This document shows positions 24,902-33,640 of a DNA stretch of 64,000 bases, piece by piece. The notes beneath the pieces were generated by a model that saw only the letters and a program-made list of their open reading frames with translations, had not been told where the DNA came from and did not search any database. The translations under genes and the position numbers were made by a program. The stretch is from an uncultured Bdellovibrionales bacterium (GTDB lineage Bacteria > Bdellovibrionota > Bdellovibrionia > Bdellovibrionales > UBA1609), in contig CAILEP010000034.1 in the NCBI GenBank assembly GCA_903833275.1, positions 1-64,000 on the forward strand, read 5' to 3'. How positions within the stretch are numbered: position 1 is the first letter of the stretch; every line of letters begins with the position of its first letter.

Positions 24902-27118
24902 ATGCAGAACCAGGCCGCCCGTCGCAATAAAAAAAAATCATACGCGCCGCTCGGCGAAGTAAGGGCGCTTTTAGCTTGGTACCATGGCCAGAAACGCGAT
25001 TTGCCTTGGCGACGAAGCCGTGACCCGTACCCCATTTGGTTGTCTGAAACGATGCTGCAGCAGACAACGACCACGGCGGTCATCCCTTATTTTGAAAAAT
25101 TCTTGCGAAACTTTCCGACCTTGAAAAGTCTCGCTCTCGCTGACGAACCCGATGTGCTCGCGCTTTGGGCGGGTCTTGGCTACTACTCTCGTGCCCGAAA
25201 TTTGCTAAAAGCCGCACGCGAATTGGCGACATTTAAGCGCTTTCCGCAGACATTTAGCGAGTTGATCGAGCTTCCGGGTTTTGGACCCTACACCGCCCGG
25301 GCCGTAAGCAGCATTGCATTCGATGAACCAGTCGGAGTACTCGACGGCAATGTCATTCGCGTACTGACTCGGCGCTTTGCTCTCAAACTCAATTGGTGGC
25401 AGCCTGTCGAGCGCGAAAAATTGCAGGCCATCGCTGATGCGATCGCCCAACCGGGCCCAAGCTCAGAGATCAATCAAGCCTTGATGGAGCTCGGGTCTCA
25501 AGTTTGCACTCCCCAAAACCCGCACTGCTTCAGCTGCCCCTGGGTCACCTCTTGCGAGGCAAAAAGAAAAAACTTAATCGCGCAGTTGCCGATGCGAAAA
25601 CCCAAACGCGCTTCCGAAATTTGGCTTTGGCGCGCACGAATCGAAACTCGCAAAAATACGGTGAAGCTGATTCTCAATAAGACAGGGCCGTTCTTAAAAA
25701 ATGCGTGGGTTTTGCCGGGTAAAATAGAACGGCTTGAAAAAAAGCCTAATAAATTTGATTTTCGTCATTCGATCACCCACCATGATATCTTTATTGAACT
25801 GAAGGGCGCTCAATTGTCAAAAAGTAGAACTCAAAACCCCGCCCCCCAAGACACGCTTTGGCTGCCCGTCGACAATCTTGAAGAAGCCCTACCCAAAGTT
25901 TCACCCTCGTCACTAATTCGCAAAGCTCTTCACCTGGCCTCTCGCAACGGGCTATTGACTGTTGGTTTTACAATGTTAATCGCCATGAGCCTCATTTCGT
26001 GCCGATCTTCTGGGCTAAAAAATACCCCGGGTGAGAATATTTCGTCGGTAAAGCAAATAGCGCCCGGGCTGACTCAACTCACGAGCAATGGTGAAAATTA
26101 TCGCCCCCAACTTTCGCCCGATGGCCAACGAATCCTATTTATTTCAGCGCAACGTGCGAACCACATACATGCCCAGATTTATGAATTTAATCTTGCGACC
26201 AATAAAGAGCGCCGAATTAGCTATCAGGATGGGACGATTTACGACGCCGTTTACGACCAAACTCCGGATCACATTCTGTATTCTAGCAACACCGATGAGA
26301 TCAAAGAAAACCCAATTTTTATTCGACAGGCTCTTTTTCGGGCCAAAAATAATTCTCAGCAAAATAACCCGACTGTTAGCGCGACCCCTTCACCAAATGC
26401 CTGGCCGCCATTTCTAGACGAAACCTTCGGCGACAACTTTGTTGAGAAACTGCCGCAAACCGATATTTATTATGGCTCTCACGACGGCCGCGAAATTAAA
26501 CGCCTCACCACCTTGCCAGGCTTCGAAGGTCAGTTGTCTTTGCGACCCCGCTCTCATGAGGCCATTATCGTCGCGAGCGACGGTATTAAAAATCACGTTC
26601 CGTTACATCTTTCGCGATTGAATTTTCAAAACGGCGCACTAAGCACCCTGAGCGCCGCCGGCGCAGTACCCCCTCAAGGCGCCACTCTGCCGGTCGCCGA
26701 ATTGTGGCCGCAAGTAAGCCCCGACGGTAAAAAACTTTTATGGAGTCATCTGCTCTCTTCAACCGAAAGCGAAATTTGGGTCGCCAATTTGACGGGCTCG
26801 TCGCAACTCGGCCAAGCGAAGAAACTAATTGCGGTGGCCGGGGCCCATGCGCTATTTGCAAAATGGTCGCCGAAAGGCGATGAAATTGTTTTCGCCTCAA
26901 ATCACGATGAAGTTCGCAATTTCGAAATCTATGTCGCCAAAAGTGACGGTAGTTGCGTTCGTCGCCTAACGACCGAATTCGGCCAAGACGTCGACCCTAT
27001 TTTTTCCCCCGACCAAAAAACTCTCTATTTTGCGAGCGATCGTACAGGGCGAAGACAAATCTATGCCCTCGTCTACAATCCTGCCCCTTGCGCCGCTACG
27101 GGTAGCCCTGTACAGTAA
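24902..27118 (+). CDS. mutY: MutY adenine glycosylase fused in frame to a TolB-like beta-propeller lipoprotein
   Basis: A single open frame of 738 residues. Residues 1 to about 350 are a complete MutY, which removes adenine mispaired with 8-oxoguanine. It has catalytic E49 in LSETMLQQT, the helix-hairpin-helix LPGFGPYTA, catalytic D148 in VLDGNVIRVL, and the [4Fe-4S] ligands C202, C209, C212 and C218 (C-x6-C-x2-C-x5-C). The C-terminal NUDIX-like recognition domain is short. Without any stop the frame continues into a hydrophobic segment and lipobox LISC (C367), then about 370 residues of PD40-type propeller blades (LSPDGQRILF, VSPDGKKLLW, WSPKGDEIVF, FSPDQKTLYFASD). A cytoplasmic DNA-repair enzyme and a periplasmic propeller are an odd pair. 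The second part is probably also made from an internal start (TTG 25955 or ATG 25973), or a stop codon was lost in the organism or the assembly. Confidence 0.85.
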   Translation: MQNQAARRNKKKSYAPLGEVRALLAWYHGQKRDLPWRRSRDPYPIWLSETMLQQTTTTAVIPYFEKFLRNFPTLKSLALADEPDVLALWAGLGYYSRARNLLKAARELATFKRFPQTFSELIELPGFGPYTARAVSSIAFDEPVGVLDGNVIRVLTRRFALKLNWWQPVEREKLQAIADAIAQPGPSSEINQALMELGSQVCTPQNPHCFSCPWVTSCEAKRKNLIAQLPMRKPKRASEIWLWRARIETRKNTVKLILNKTGPFLKNAWVLPGKIERLEKKPNKFDFRHSITHHDIFIELKGAQLSKSRTQNPAPQDTLWLPVDNLEEALPKVSPSSLIRKALHLASRNGLLTVGFTMLIAMSLISCRSSGLKNTPGENISSVKQIAPGLTQLTSNGENYRPQLSPDGQRILFISAQRANHIHAQIYEFNLATNKERRISYQDGTIYDAVYDQTPDHILYSSNTDEIKENPIFIRQALFRAKNNSQQNNPTVSATPSPNAWPPFLDETFGDNFVEKLPQTDIYYGSHDGREIKRLTTLPGFEGQLSLRPRSHEAIIVASDGIKNHVPLHLSRLNFQNGALSTLSAAGAVPPQGATLPVAELWPQVSPDGKKLLWSHLLSSTESEIWVANLTGSSQLGQAKKLIAVAGAHALFAKWSPKGDEIVFASNHDEVRNFEIYVAKSDGSCVRRLTTEFGQDVDPIFSPDQKTLYFASDRTGRRQIYALVYNPAPCAATGSPVQ
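25955..26002 (+). other. Internal signal-anchor/lipobox at the MutY-propeller junction
   Basis: From TTG 25955 the frame encodes a hydrophobic run ending in LISC, with Cys at 26000-26002. ATG 25973 lies inside it. The charged n-region expected of a lipoprotein signal would have to come from the Arg-Asn just upstream, inside the MutY end. No good Shine-Dalgarno sequence precedes either codon. Confidence 0.55.
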
Positions 27119-27122
27119 TTAA

Positions 27123-27674
27123 ATGCGCTATCCATTGGTTATTTTGGCATTACTATTAACGACGATTGGCTCTTTTTCGAGTCGTTCGGCAGCCGCGCCA
27201 TTACCCCTCACCTCAAGTTCACTTTTTATTTCTGGGCAGCGTGGGCTCTTTCACTCCCCGATTGGTTTTGTGATCAACTCGGGCAACACAGACTGGCATT
27301 TAGCTGTTGCACCAAAAAATAATTCGTACATCGAAACCGTCTATCGCGCCCCAGGCGACAACAAGGTTCAGGCCGCCCTCACCGTGCGCGCTGAAACGCT
27401 GCTGTCTAAAACCGATCTCGATTCGTATGCCAAAAAATGGATAAAAGATTATCCGCGACTTGGCTTCGAGGTTCTGACCGCCAAAAAAGTTCGTGTCGGC
27501 GAACAAGTGGGTTACATGCTTGACCTGCTCAGCCGCGAAAACTCGAAACAACTTCGACAGGTTCTGTTTCTTAAGGGTAGAAACACTGTGACGCTTACTT
27601 GCCGCGACGATGTTTCAACTTTTGCGCAGTCGTTGAAGTCCTGTAACGATATCATACGCACCTTTCATTGGTAA
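27123..27674 (+). CDS. Small exported protein of unknown function
   Basis: Exported protein of 183 residues with a clear signal peptide ending SAAA. The mature part (motifs PIGFVINSGNTDWHL, LDSYAKKWIKDYPRLGF and QVLFLKGRNTVTLTC) has the look of the PsbP/DcrB-like fold, with two cysteines that may pair, but I cannot name a family with confidence. It begins 4 bases after the stop of the mutY-propeller gene, so the two are almost certainly co-transcribed. A shared envelope role with the propeller half is a reasonable guess. Confidence 0.65.
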   Translation: MRYPLVILALLLTTIGSFSSRSAAAPLPLTSSSLFISGQRGLFHSPIGFVINSGNTDWHLAVAPKNNSYIETVYRAPGDNKVQAALTVRAETLLSKTDLDSYAKKWIKDYPRLGFEVLTAKKVRVGEQVGYMLDLLSRENSKQLRQVLFLKGRNTVTLTCRDDVSTFAQSLKSCNDIIRTFHW

Positions 27675-27710
27675 TTTCACCTGACGATCGCCTGCCGTCG
27701 ATGCTAATTT

Positions 27711-28277
27711 ATGAATGTGAAACAAAAAATGATTTGGATTTTTTTAATAATGACCAGCGGCCTTTTGCCGACCCTCGCTCACGCTCAATTTGATGGCCAA
27801 ACTGATTCACCGAGCTTCAGCGCACCACCACCATCCGGGATTTTAACTCATCTTAATGGCAGCGATATCAGCACCGGCCAAAAATATTTACTCGGGGCTT
27901 CGGTGCTCGGCACTTATTATCTCATAAGCCAAACCCGTAATGGGCCGTTGATTTTCGGCGGACTTTACGCCATGGGCACTTTGGTTTTGATGCGCGAATC
28001 GTCGTACCAAAATGCTGAAGAGGCCAGCGAGCTGCTTGTGCCCTTCAGTATGATCACGATGTCTGTTATCAATATCGCCCTTTTCAATAACAGCATCGAT
28101 CGTTTTTCTTACAATGATGTTTTTGCCTACAACGTCATAGCGACAGGTCTCATCGCGAGCTACGCATGGTGGGATCACTCTCGCCGACTGCCCAGTGGCC
28201 GCATTCGATCGAAGTCGCAACTCTTACCTTTTATTAAAAATGACCAAGCGGGTCTCGCCTGGTCTTTCAATTATTAG
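27711..28277 (+). CDS. Membrane protein of unknown function
   Basis: Unrecognised protein of 188 residues: an N-terminal signal peptide ending AHAQ, a short polar region with FSAPPPSG, then about four hydrophobic segments between residues 60 and 160. It lies 36 bases after the preceding exported protein on the same strand and probably closes the mutY operon. Its stop codon overlaps that of the convergent DEAD-box helicase gene by 4 bases. Confidence 0.6.
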   Translation: MNVKQKMIWIFLIMTSGLLPTLAHAQFDGQTDSPSFSAPPPSGILTHLNGSDISTGQKYLLGASVLGTYYLISQTRNGPLIFGGLYAMGTLVLMRESSYQNAEEASELLVPFSMITMSVINIALFNNSIDRFSYNDVFAYNVIATGLIASYAWWDHSRRLPSGRIRSKSQLLPFIKNDQAGLAWSFNY

Positions 28278-30229
28278 CGAAATAGCTTTTTTAAAAAACC
28301 GCGCACCTTGTTGATAACAGAGGGGCCGCCTTTAGCTGGTGCACCTTTGCTTCCGGGTTGCCCCGGTCGATGCGTATACGATTGTCTCGGGCGCGAATCA
28401 TTTTGCGGTCGACGCCCTTGCTGACCACCACGGCCACCTTGACCTTGCGGTCTTTGCTCGCGCGGGCCACTGTGACTTGGGCCACCACCATGACGTGGTG
28501 CCGGTCTATTTCCGGCATGTCCGCCACCACCGCTATGTCGACCGCCGGCTGGTCGCGCTTCACCTGACCCAACTGGCGCCGCTGCGCGATTGTCATTTCT
28601 AGCTTGGTCATCTCTGCCTTGGTCATTTCTTGGAGGGCGATTATCAAAATTTCGACGTGGACCACCGCCATCGTGCCCACGGTCGGGGCCGCGATTCGGT
28701 CCGCGATCAGGTCCGCGATCAGGTCCTCGGTCATGCCCACGATCTGGGCCACCGCGACCTTGGCCACCGGCGTGAGGACGATCATTTCTCATCGGTCGAT
28801 CACCGCGTGGGCCACCACGATCTGGTCGCGGGCCGCGATCTCCGCCACCATGACGGGGGCCTCGGTCGCCACCTCGGTCATTGCGTGGGCCACGATCTCC
28901 ACCTCGATCACTGTAGGATCGATCACTCGGAAATTCTTTAAATTCTTTAAGCATGTCGGCGTCGTCAATCCACCCAATAGTAATTTTATGACCCAAATAG
29001 CTCTCTATTCGAGTCAAGGCTTCAACGTCACGGTCGCCAACCAAACTTATGGCTTTGCCTTTTTCACCGGCGCGGCCCGTTCGGCCAATTCGATGCACAT
29101 AATTTTCTGCATCATCTGGTAATTCAAAGTTTATAACGAGATCGACGCCTTTAATATCAAGACCACGAGCGGCTACGTCAGTTGCCACCAATATATTGCG
29201 ATCATTAACAGCGCGAAAGAGCTCCATGATACGAGTGCGCTGGCTCTGCGAAATCAGGCTTGAAATGCCCATGGCAGGTACGCCGTTTTGCGAAAGAAAT
29301 TGCGAAATCCGCTCGACGTTGTGCTTAAAGTTACTAAAAATAATCGCTTGTTTTGGAGCGCGTTTTTGCAAAAGAGAGAGCAAGTATTTTGGTTTTTCAT
29401 AACTGCCGACGTGAAAAATTTCGTCTTCGACGTTTTCAGCTTTGGCCTGATCGCGGCTGACGTTAATATCAACCGGGTTCGCGCCGAATTCATAGGCCGT
29501 ATTAAGAACATCAAAATTGAGAGTTGCGCTGAACACCAAAAACTGTCGATCATTCGGCACGCGACGCAAAACGTATTTCATATCGTCTTTGAAGCCCATA
29601 TCGAACATTCGATCGGCTTCATCAAAAACAATGGCGCGCACTTGGCCAAGATCTACTAGATTTTCTTTGTAAAGATCGATCAAACGACCCGGGGTTGCCA
29701 CGATAAATTCGACACCGCCACGAAGAGCTGCTTTTTGGCTCTCGTACCCTGTGCCTCCATATATTGCAGTCGCTCGTAACCCGGCCGCTCGACCCAATTT
29801 AGTCGCATTTGTGCAAACTTGTTCGGCCAATTCGCGTGTCGGTACAAGAATCAAAATAAAATTAGTTTTTCGCCAACCCTTAAAAATGGGGCGAAGAGCC
29901 ACTGCTGGCTCGGCACCTTCAACTGGCGGCTGTTCACCATCAGTAGGGGCCGCGGCTTCAGTTGGTGCTGAAGTTTGCAACGCTGACGGTGTTGCTTCGC
30001 TACTTGCCGGAGCTTGAGACGCCTCTTGTTTTGATCGAAGAATGCGATCCATAAGTGGCAACAAAAAGGCGGCCGTCTTACCGGTACCCGTTTGTGCTAA
30101 ACCAGCTACATCGCGCCCTTCAATAATCGGGGGGATGGCGGCTACTTGTATAGGTGTGCATTCGACAAAATTACTTTCATCAACAGCCGCTTGGATCAGC
30201 GGGTGTAACCCAATGTCTTTAAAATTCAC
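28274..30229 (-). CDS. DEAD-box RNA helicase with insertion and long disordered tail
   Basis: ATP-dependent RNA helicase of 651 residues, RhlE-like. The Q motif (CTPIQVAAIP), motif I AQTGTGKT, motif II VFDEADRMFDMGF, motif III SAT and motif VI HRIGRTGR are all present. Two oddities: an insertion of about 50 residues rich in Ala, Pro, Glu and Thr between motifs I and Ia, and a C-terminal tail of about 220 residues made of D-R-G-P, R-G-G and H-rich repeats. Such tails bind RNA and can drive phase separation. The start is GTG 30229 with AAAGGG 4 bases upstream. It lies downstream of the alpha/beta hydrolase gene on the same strand. Confidence 0.93.
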   Translation of the reverse strand: MNFKDIGLHPLIQAAVDESNFVECTPIQVAAIPPIIEGRDVAGLAQTGTGKTAAFLLPLMDRILRSKQEASQAPASSEATPSALQTSAPTEAAAPTDGEQPPVEGAEPAVALRPIFKGWRKTNFILILVPTRELAEQVCTNATKLGRAAGLRATAIYGGTGYESQKAALRGGVEFIVATPGRLIDLYKENLVDLGQVRAIVFDEADRMFDMGFKDDMKYVLRRVPNDRQFLVFSATLNFDVLNTAYEFGANPVDINVSRDQAKAENVEDEIFHVGSYEKPKYLLSLLQKRAPKQAIIFSNFKHNVERISQFLSQNGVPAMGISSLISQSQRTRIMELFRAVNDRNILVATDVAARGLDIKGVDLVINFELPDDAENYVHRIGRTGRAGEKGKAISLVGDRDVEALTRIESYLGHKITIGWIDDADMLKEFKEFPSDRSYSDRGGDRGPRNDRGGDRGPRHGGGDRGPRPDRGGPRGDRPMRNDRPHAGGQGRGGPDRGHDRGPDRGPDRGPNRGPDRGHDGGGPRRNFDNRPPRNDQGRDDQARNDNRAAAPVGSGEARPAGGRHSGGGGHAGNRPAPRHGGGPSHSGPREQRPQGQGGRGGQQGRRPQNDSRPRQSYTHRPGQPGSKGAPAKGGPSVINKVRGFLKKLFR

Positions 30230-30291
30230 TTTTCCCTTTCTAACCCAAAATCTTTACGGTTGTATCGAGTGTCGCGCCAAAAGTCAAAATT

Positions 30292-31119
30292 TCAAAAATG
30301 ACCCAAAATCTCGGAGAGAAAGCCACGCACGACCGCGACGAACTCCTGTGGTTTATCAAAATGCACCCAATGCCCCGCACCGGCGACTTCAACTCCGCGA
30401 ATAGCCGGGTTTACCGCCAATACCTTGTCATATTCGACCCGCGGAAAGTCGTTTGAATGCTCACCGCGAACAAAAAGCGTAGGTATTCTAAGGTCTTCAA
30501 CCGCATCCCACCGCGGCTTGAAGTGCCCACTTAATAGGCTTGAAAGAATCGCGTTTTTTGAAAACCGCCAATCGGCCGTACCGTCAGGCCGGTTTTCGAT
30601 ATTGGTATAGAAATATTGCCCCAATACCTGGGCGCCAGGGCCGCCCCCGAGCTTTTCGACGAATTGATGCTCAAAATACTCCTTAGCCGCCAATTTACTC
30701 GAAAATGGGGCCGGGACCATCTCTACCATCGCTATGGTTTTCTTCATTGCGTCGACATTGCCCTCCGGGCCGATATCCTCGATAACCAGTGCCTCTATTC
30801 TCTGCGGATATTTTTGGGCAAAATGGAGGGCATTTCGACCGCCCATCGAGTGCCCTACGAGAGAAATTTTGTTCCAACCGAGCTCATCCAAAATCATTTT
30901 TAGATCAAGCGAGTAATCTTCTGGAGTGTACCCGCTGGCCGGCTTAAAGCTCCAACCATGGCCACGCTGATCGTAGGCTAATACCTGAAAATCCTTTTGA
31001 AACGCCGGTATCACTCGGCGCCAATTGGCAGCAGAACCCATGACGCCGTGTAAAAACACAAGTTTATGGGCATGAGGCTCTGGAGTGATTTCGTACTTAA
31101 AATTCTGCAAATATGACAT
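30292..31119 (-). CDS. Alpha/beta hydrolase
   Basis: Cytoplasmic alpha/beta-hydrolase fold enzyme of 275 residues with no signal peptide. The oxyanion HGVMGSAANW, nucleophile elbow VGHSMGGRN and C-terminal catalytic His in GAGHWVHFDKP are in order; an Asp in VRGEHSNDFP region could complete the triad. It resembles the YbfF/ABHD11 esterase group, but the substrate is unknown. It is divergent from pcnB; GTCAAA/TAGAAG boxes end 6 bases before the ATG, overlapping the pcnB -35 region on the other strand. Confidence 0.85.
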   Translation of the reverse strand: MSYLQNFKYEITPEPHAHKLVFLHGVMGSAANWRRVIPAFQKDFQVLAYDQRGHGWSFKPASGYTPEDYSLDLKMILDELGWNKISLVGHSMGGRNALHFAQKYPQRIEALVIEDIGPEGNVDAMKKTIAMVEMVPAPFSSKLAAKEYFEHQFVEKLGGGPGAQVLGQYFYTNIENRPDGTADWRFSKNAILSSLLSGHFKPRWDAVEDLRIPTLFVRGEHSNDFPRVEYDKVLAVNPAIRGVEVAGAGHWVHFDKPQEFVAVVRGFLSEILGHF

Positions 31120-31148
31120 TTGTGCTTCTATTATCGGGTGAAGATCGT

Positions 31149-31177
31149 TTGACCACGTGTTTATCTATGGCCATTAT
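31149..31177 (+). promoter_or_regulatory. Predicted leaderless promoter of pcnB
   Basis: TTGACC (31149-31154), a 17-base spacer, CATTAT (31172-31177), then 6 bases to GTG 31184. No Shine-Dalgarno sequence. This choice decides the start codon. Confidence 0.5.
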
Positions 31178-31183
31178 GCATGG

Positions 31184-32455
31184 GTGACTTCTGAGACGCA
31201 AACACAGCTCATAACGCCCCAATTGAACGAAGAATTTATCGACCCGAACGCGCTACAAATCGTGCGGGCCCTTAAACAACGCGGTTTTAGTACCTACCTT
31301 GTCGGTGGCTGCGTACGAGATCTTTTACTGGGCAAGCACCCCAAAGACTACGATATTGCCACCAATGCACGGCCCCAAGACATTCGACGCTTGGTTCATA
31401 ACTCATTTATTATCGGCAAACGCTTTCGCCTAGTCTTAGTTAAACGGGGCGAATCACAATACGAAGTGGCAACTTTTCGCCGCGATTTACGGCCAAATGA
31501 AAACGTCGAAGAGCTGCCGGGCGGGATTGATAATATTTTTGGGACTCCAGAAGAAGATGCTCGTCGACGTGATTTTACCATCAATGGGCTTTTCTATGAC
31601 CCGGTTCAGGGCAAGCTGATTGATTTCGTAGATGCCGCCAGCGACCTCGAGCACGGCATTATCCGCATGATCGGCGAGCCCGAAGTGCGCCTTGCCGAAG
31701 ATCCAATTCGAATTTTACGCGGCATTCGCCTTGCCCATATGATCCGTTTTGCACTTGAGCCGAGTTTGCGCGAAGGGATCAAAAAACTAGCAGATCGCCT
31801 TTCAGGCACCGCATTGCCACGTCGACGCGAAGAGATTCTTAAGTTTTTGCGACTCGAAGACCCGTCACAACCTTTTATTACTTGTTACGATCTAGGCGTG
31901 TTGCCATTTTTATCACCCACAATAAATCATCTGTTGCACTCAGAGCCGGTCTTGGGCGAAGAATTTTTGCGACACCTTGCTAATTTTCACGACAAAGCAC
32001 TTGAAACCCCGACTGAGCTTTTTTCAGGGCTTGTTCTCAGTTATTATCTGAGCAAGCACGCTGGCGAAATCTCAGATCGTTTGCGCGCGCACGATATTCT
32101 TGAAGACAAAGCCTTGATACCACTTTTGCGCGATGAACTCGGTATGTTTAAAAGCGAACAGACCCATATGGCAAAGGCCCTGCAGACGCTCGCCTTGTTG
32201 CGCCGACGAAAAGATTTCGAAACTCGCGGTGAGCGCCGACGCGCTGCTTTTGTAAACACCGATTCTTTTGGGCTCGCACTCAAGTTAGCCGATCGAATCC
32301 ATTGGCTGAAACCTGACGATTTACATTATTGGCACGGTGAATTCGATCGACTGCGCTCGCATCACAGCCGCTCAAGTGGCTCTGGTGGTGCCGCCGGTGG
32401 ACGCCGGCGCCGGCGACGTCGCCCAAGAAGACCTGGCGCACCCACTGCCGAATAA
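31184..32455 (+). CDS. pcnB: Poly(A) polymerase I / CCA-adding class II nucleotidyltransferase
   Basis: Template-independent nucleotidyltransferase that adds 3' poly(A) tails. About 423 residues. The catalytic head has LVGGCVRDLLLG, the carboxylates KDYDIAT, and the poly(A)-polymerase signature IIGKRFRLV, which separates PcnB from CCA-adding enzymes. RRRDFTING follows. The tail is strongly basic and Gly-rich, with seven consecutive arginines, suited to RNA binding. I choose GTG 31184 because the predicted promoter ends 6 bases before it; GTG 31157 is the other option. Confidence 0.88.
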   Translation: MTSETQTQLITPQLNEEFIDPNALQIVRALKQRGFSTYLVGGCVRDLLLGKHPKDYDIATNARPQDIRRLVHNSFIIGKRFRLVLVKRGESQYEVATFRRDLRPNENVEELPGGIDNIFGTPEEDARRRDFTINGLFYDPVQGKLIDFVDAASDLEHGIIRMIGEPEVRLAEDPIRILRGIRLAHMIRFALEPSLREGIKKLADRLSGTALPRRREEILKFLRLEDPSQPFITCYDLGVLPFLSPTINHLLHSEPVLGEEFLRHLANFHDKALETPTELFSGLVLSYYLSKHAGEISDRLRAHDILEDKALIPLLRDELGMFKSEQTHMAKALQTLALLRRRKDFETRGERRRAAFVNTDSFGLALKLADRIHWLKPDDLHYWHGEFDRLRSHHSRSSGSGGAAGGRRRRRRRPRRPGAPTAE

Positions 32456-32475
32456 CTCACACAACTTGCGTTCTT

Positions 32476-33639
32476 TTAAATCGGGCGAATTTTGCAATAG
32501 TTGCTGGCCGTCAAAGCGACGCTTTTGTTTTTGTCACAGGTACTGCCTTCTCTTGTTTCAAGGCAGAAATTAAGTCGACGGGCCTGACTCTCGACATTGC
32601 CGAGAAGTCGCGCGCGCGAATCATCTTCGGTTGCCCACAATGGTATGTCGCAGGCTCGACGCGCTACTTTTTTAAATTCAGATGACGTAAGCTTAAAATT
32701 CTCAATTGAACTTACGACCTTTACCGCCGTCCAGGCATCTGCTCTATTTGCTAAGGTGCGATCGAGTTCGCGAATAAACCCTTCGCGGGTCGAGCTCGAA
32801 ACCATTTTTGCATTCTCATCACTTTGCAGATAATCACCCAGCATTTTGAAATACAAAACCTTGGCGTGGCCTTTGACTGAGGCCCCTTTGTCCCAAACCT
32901 GTTGCAGATCGCCTGAAGTCAGTTGCCGACTGGTCAGTAAATCAACCGTCAATACGGCAACATTGTGCTGCTGCACGCTCAGCACATCGGTCAATTGGGC
33001 AATGGTTAAAGCCTCCGCCTCAACAAGGTGACCTGACTCACCCAACTTTTCGATCATGAGGGCCCTTTCAAGAATTAGATGCAACGGGTGTGCACCCATT
33101 GTCATAAAATCAGTATTTAGATCCTCAACACCGCAAGCCGCGGGGGCCTTAAGACAAGCCGTCACCGCCAAGACGACCTTCGAAGCCGCATTAATCATGC
33201 GCACCTGCACCGAAAGACTCTCGTTTGAAAAAAGATCTTCTGGGTTTTTCGCAGAGAAATTGAGAATCATCCGTACATCACCGTCGTCGATTAATTTGGC
33301 TAGGCCCGGTACGGCGCCAAGTTCATCAATAAGAAAATTCGGGGACTGCAACGCCGCCGCTCGATCAGGTTTTGGGTCTGACGAAGCATTGCGCTTTTGA
33401 TATTCTTCACGATAATCGCTCGGCAAATTATCAACTGGCTGAGAATCTGAAGCCAATGGCGAAGCGACCTTATCAATATTATTAATTGATTTAGGCACCT
33501 GGTGATGATTGTAAGAAAAGGCCGAAAGCCAACCCAAAGAAGTGACTATCGTCACCACGAGTACAATTTCAAGTGGGCCAAAGTTCGATAATTGCGTGGC
33601 AAAAACCCGCCGCAATTTGGTTAAAGTCTTAACCCACAT
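32476..33639 (-). CDS. Membrane-anchored protein of unknown function
   Basis: Protein of 387 residues with a basic N-terminus, one transmembrane segment at about residues 24-44 and a long outside part. That part appears all-helical, perhaps HEAT- or TPR-like, with cysteines near the C-terminus. I recognise no family. It follows the transglycosylase/SH3 gene with a 1-base gap on the same strand, and its ribosome site (AGGGG) lies inside the end of that gene. The two are therefore translated together and may form a complex in the periplasm. Confidence 0.65.
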   Translation of the reverse strand: MWVKTLTKLRRVFATQLSNFGPLEIVLVVTIVTSLGWLSAFSYNHHQVPKSINNIDKVASPLASDSQPVDNLPSDYREEYQKRNASSDPKPDRAAALQSPNFLIDELGAVPGLAKLIDDGDVRMILNFSAKNPEDLFSNESLSVQVRMINAASKVVLAVTACLKAPAACGVEDLNTDFMTMGAHPLHLILERALMIEKLGESGHLVEAEALTIAQLTDVLSVQQHNVAVLTVDLLTSRQLTSGDLQQVWDKGASVKGHAKVLYFKMLGDYLQSDENAKMVSSSTREGFIRELDRTLANRADAWTAVKVVSSIENFKLTSSEFKKVARRACDIPLWATEDDSRARLLGNVESQARRLNFCLETREGSTCDKNKSVALTASNYCKIRPI

Positions 33640-33640
33640 C

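Noticed and set aside
28339-29122. Long plus-strand open frames opposite the helicase tail
   Set aside because: They are antisense shadows of the repetitive R-G-D-P coding sequence and have no ribosome site or recognisable domain.
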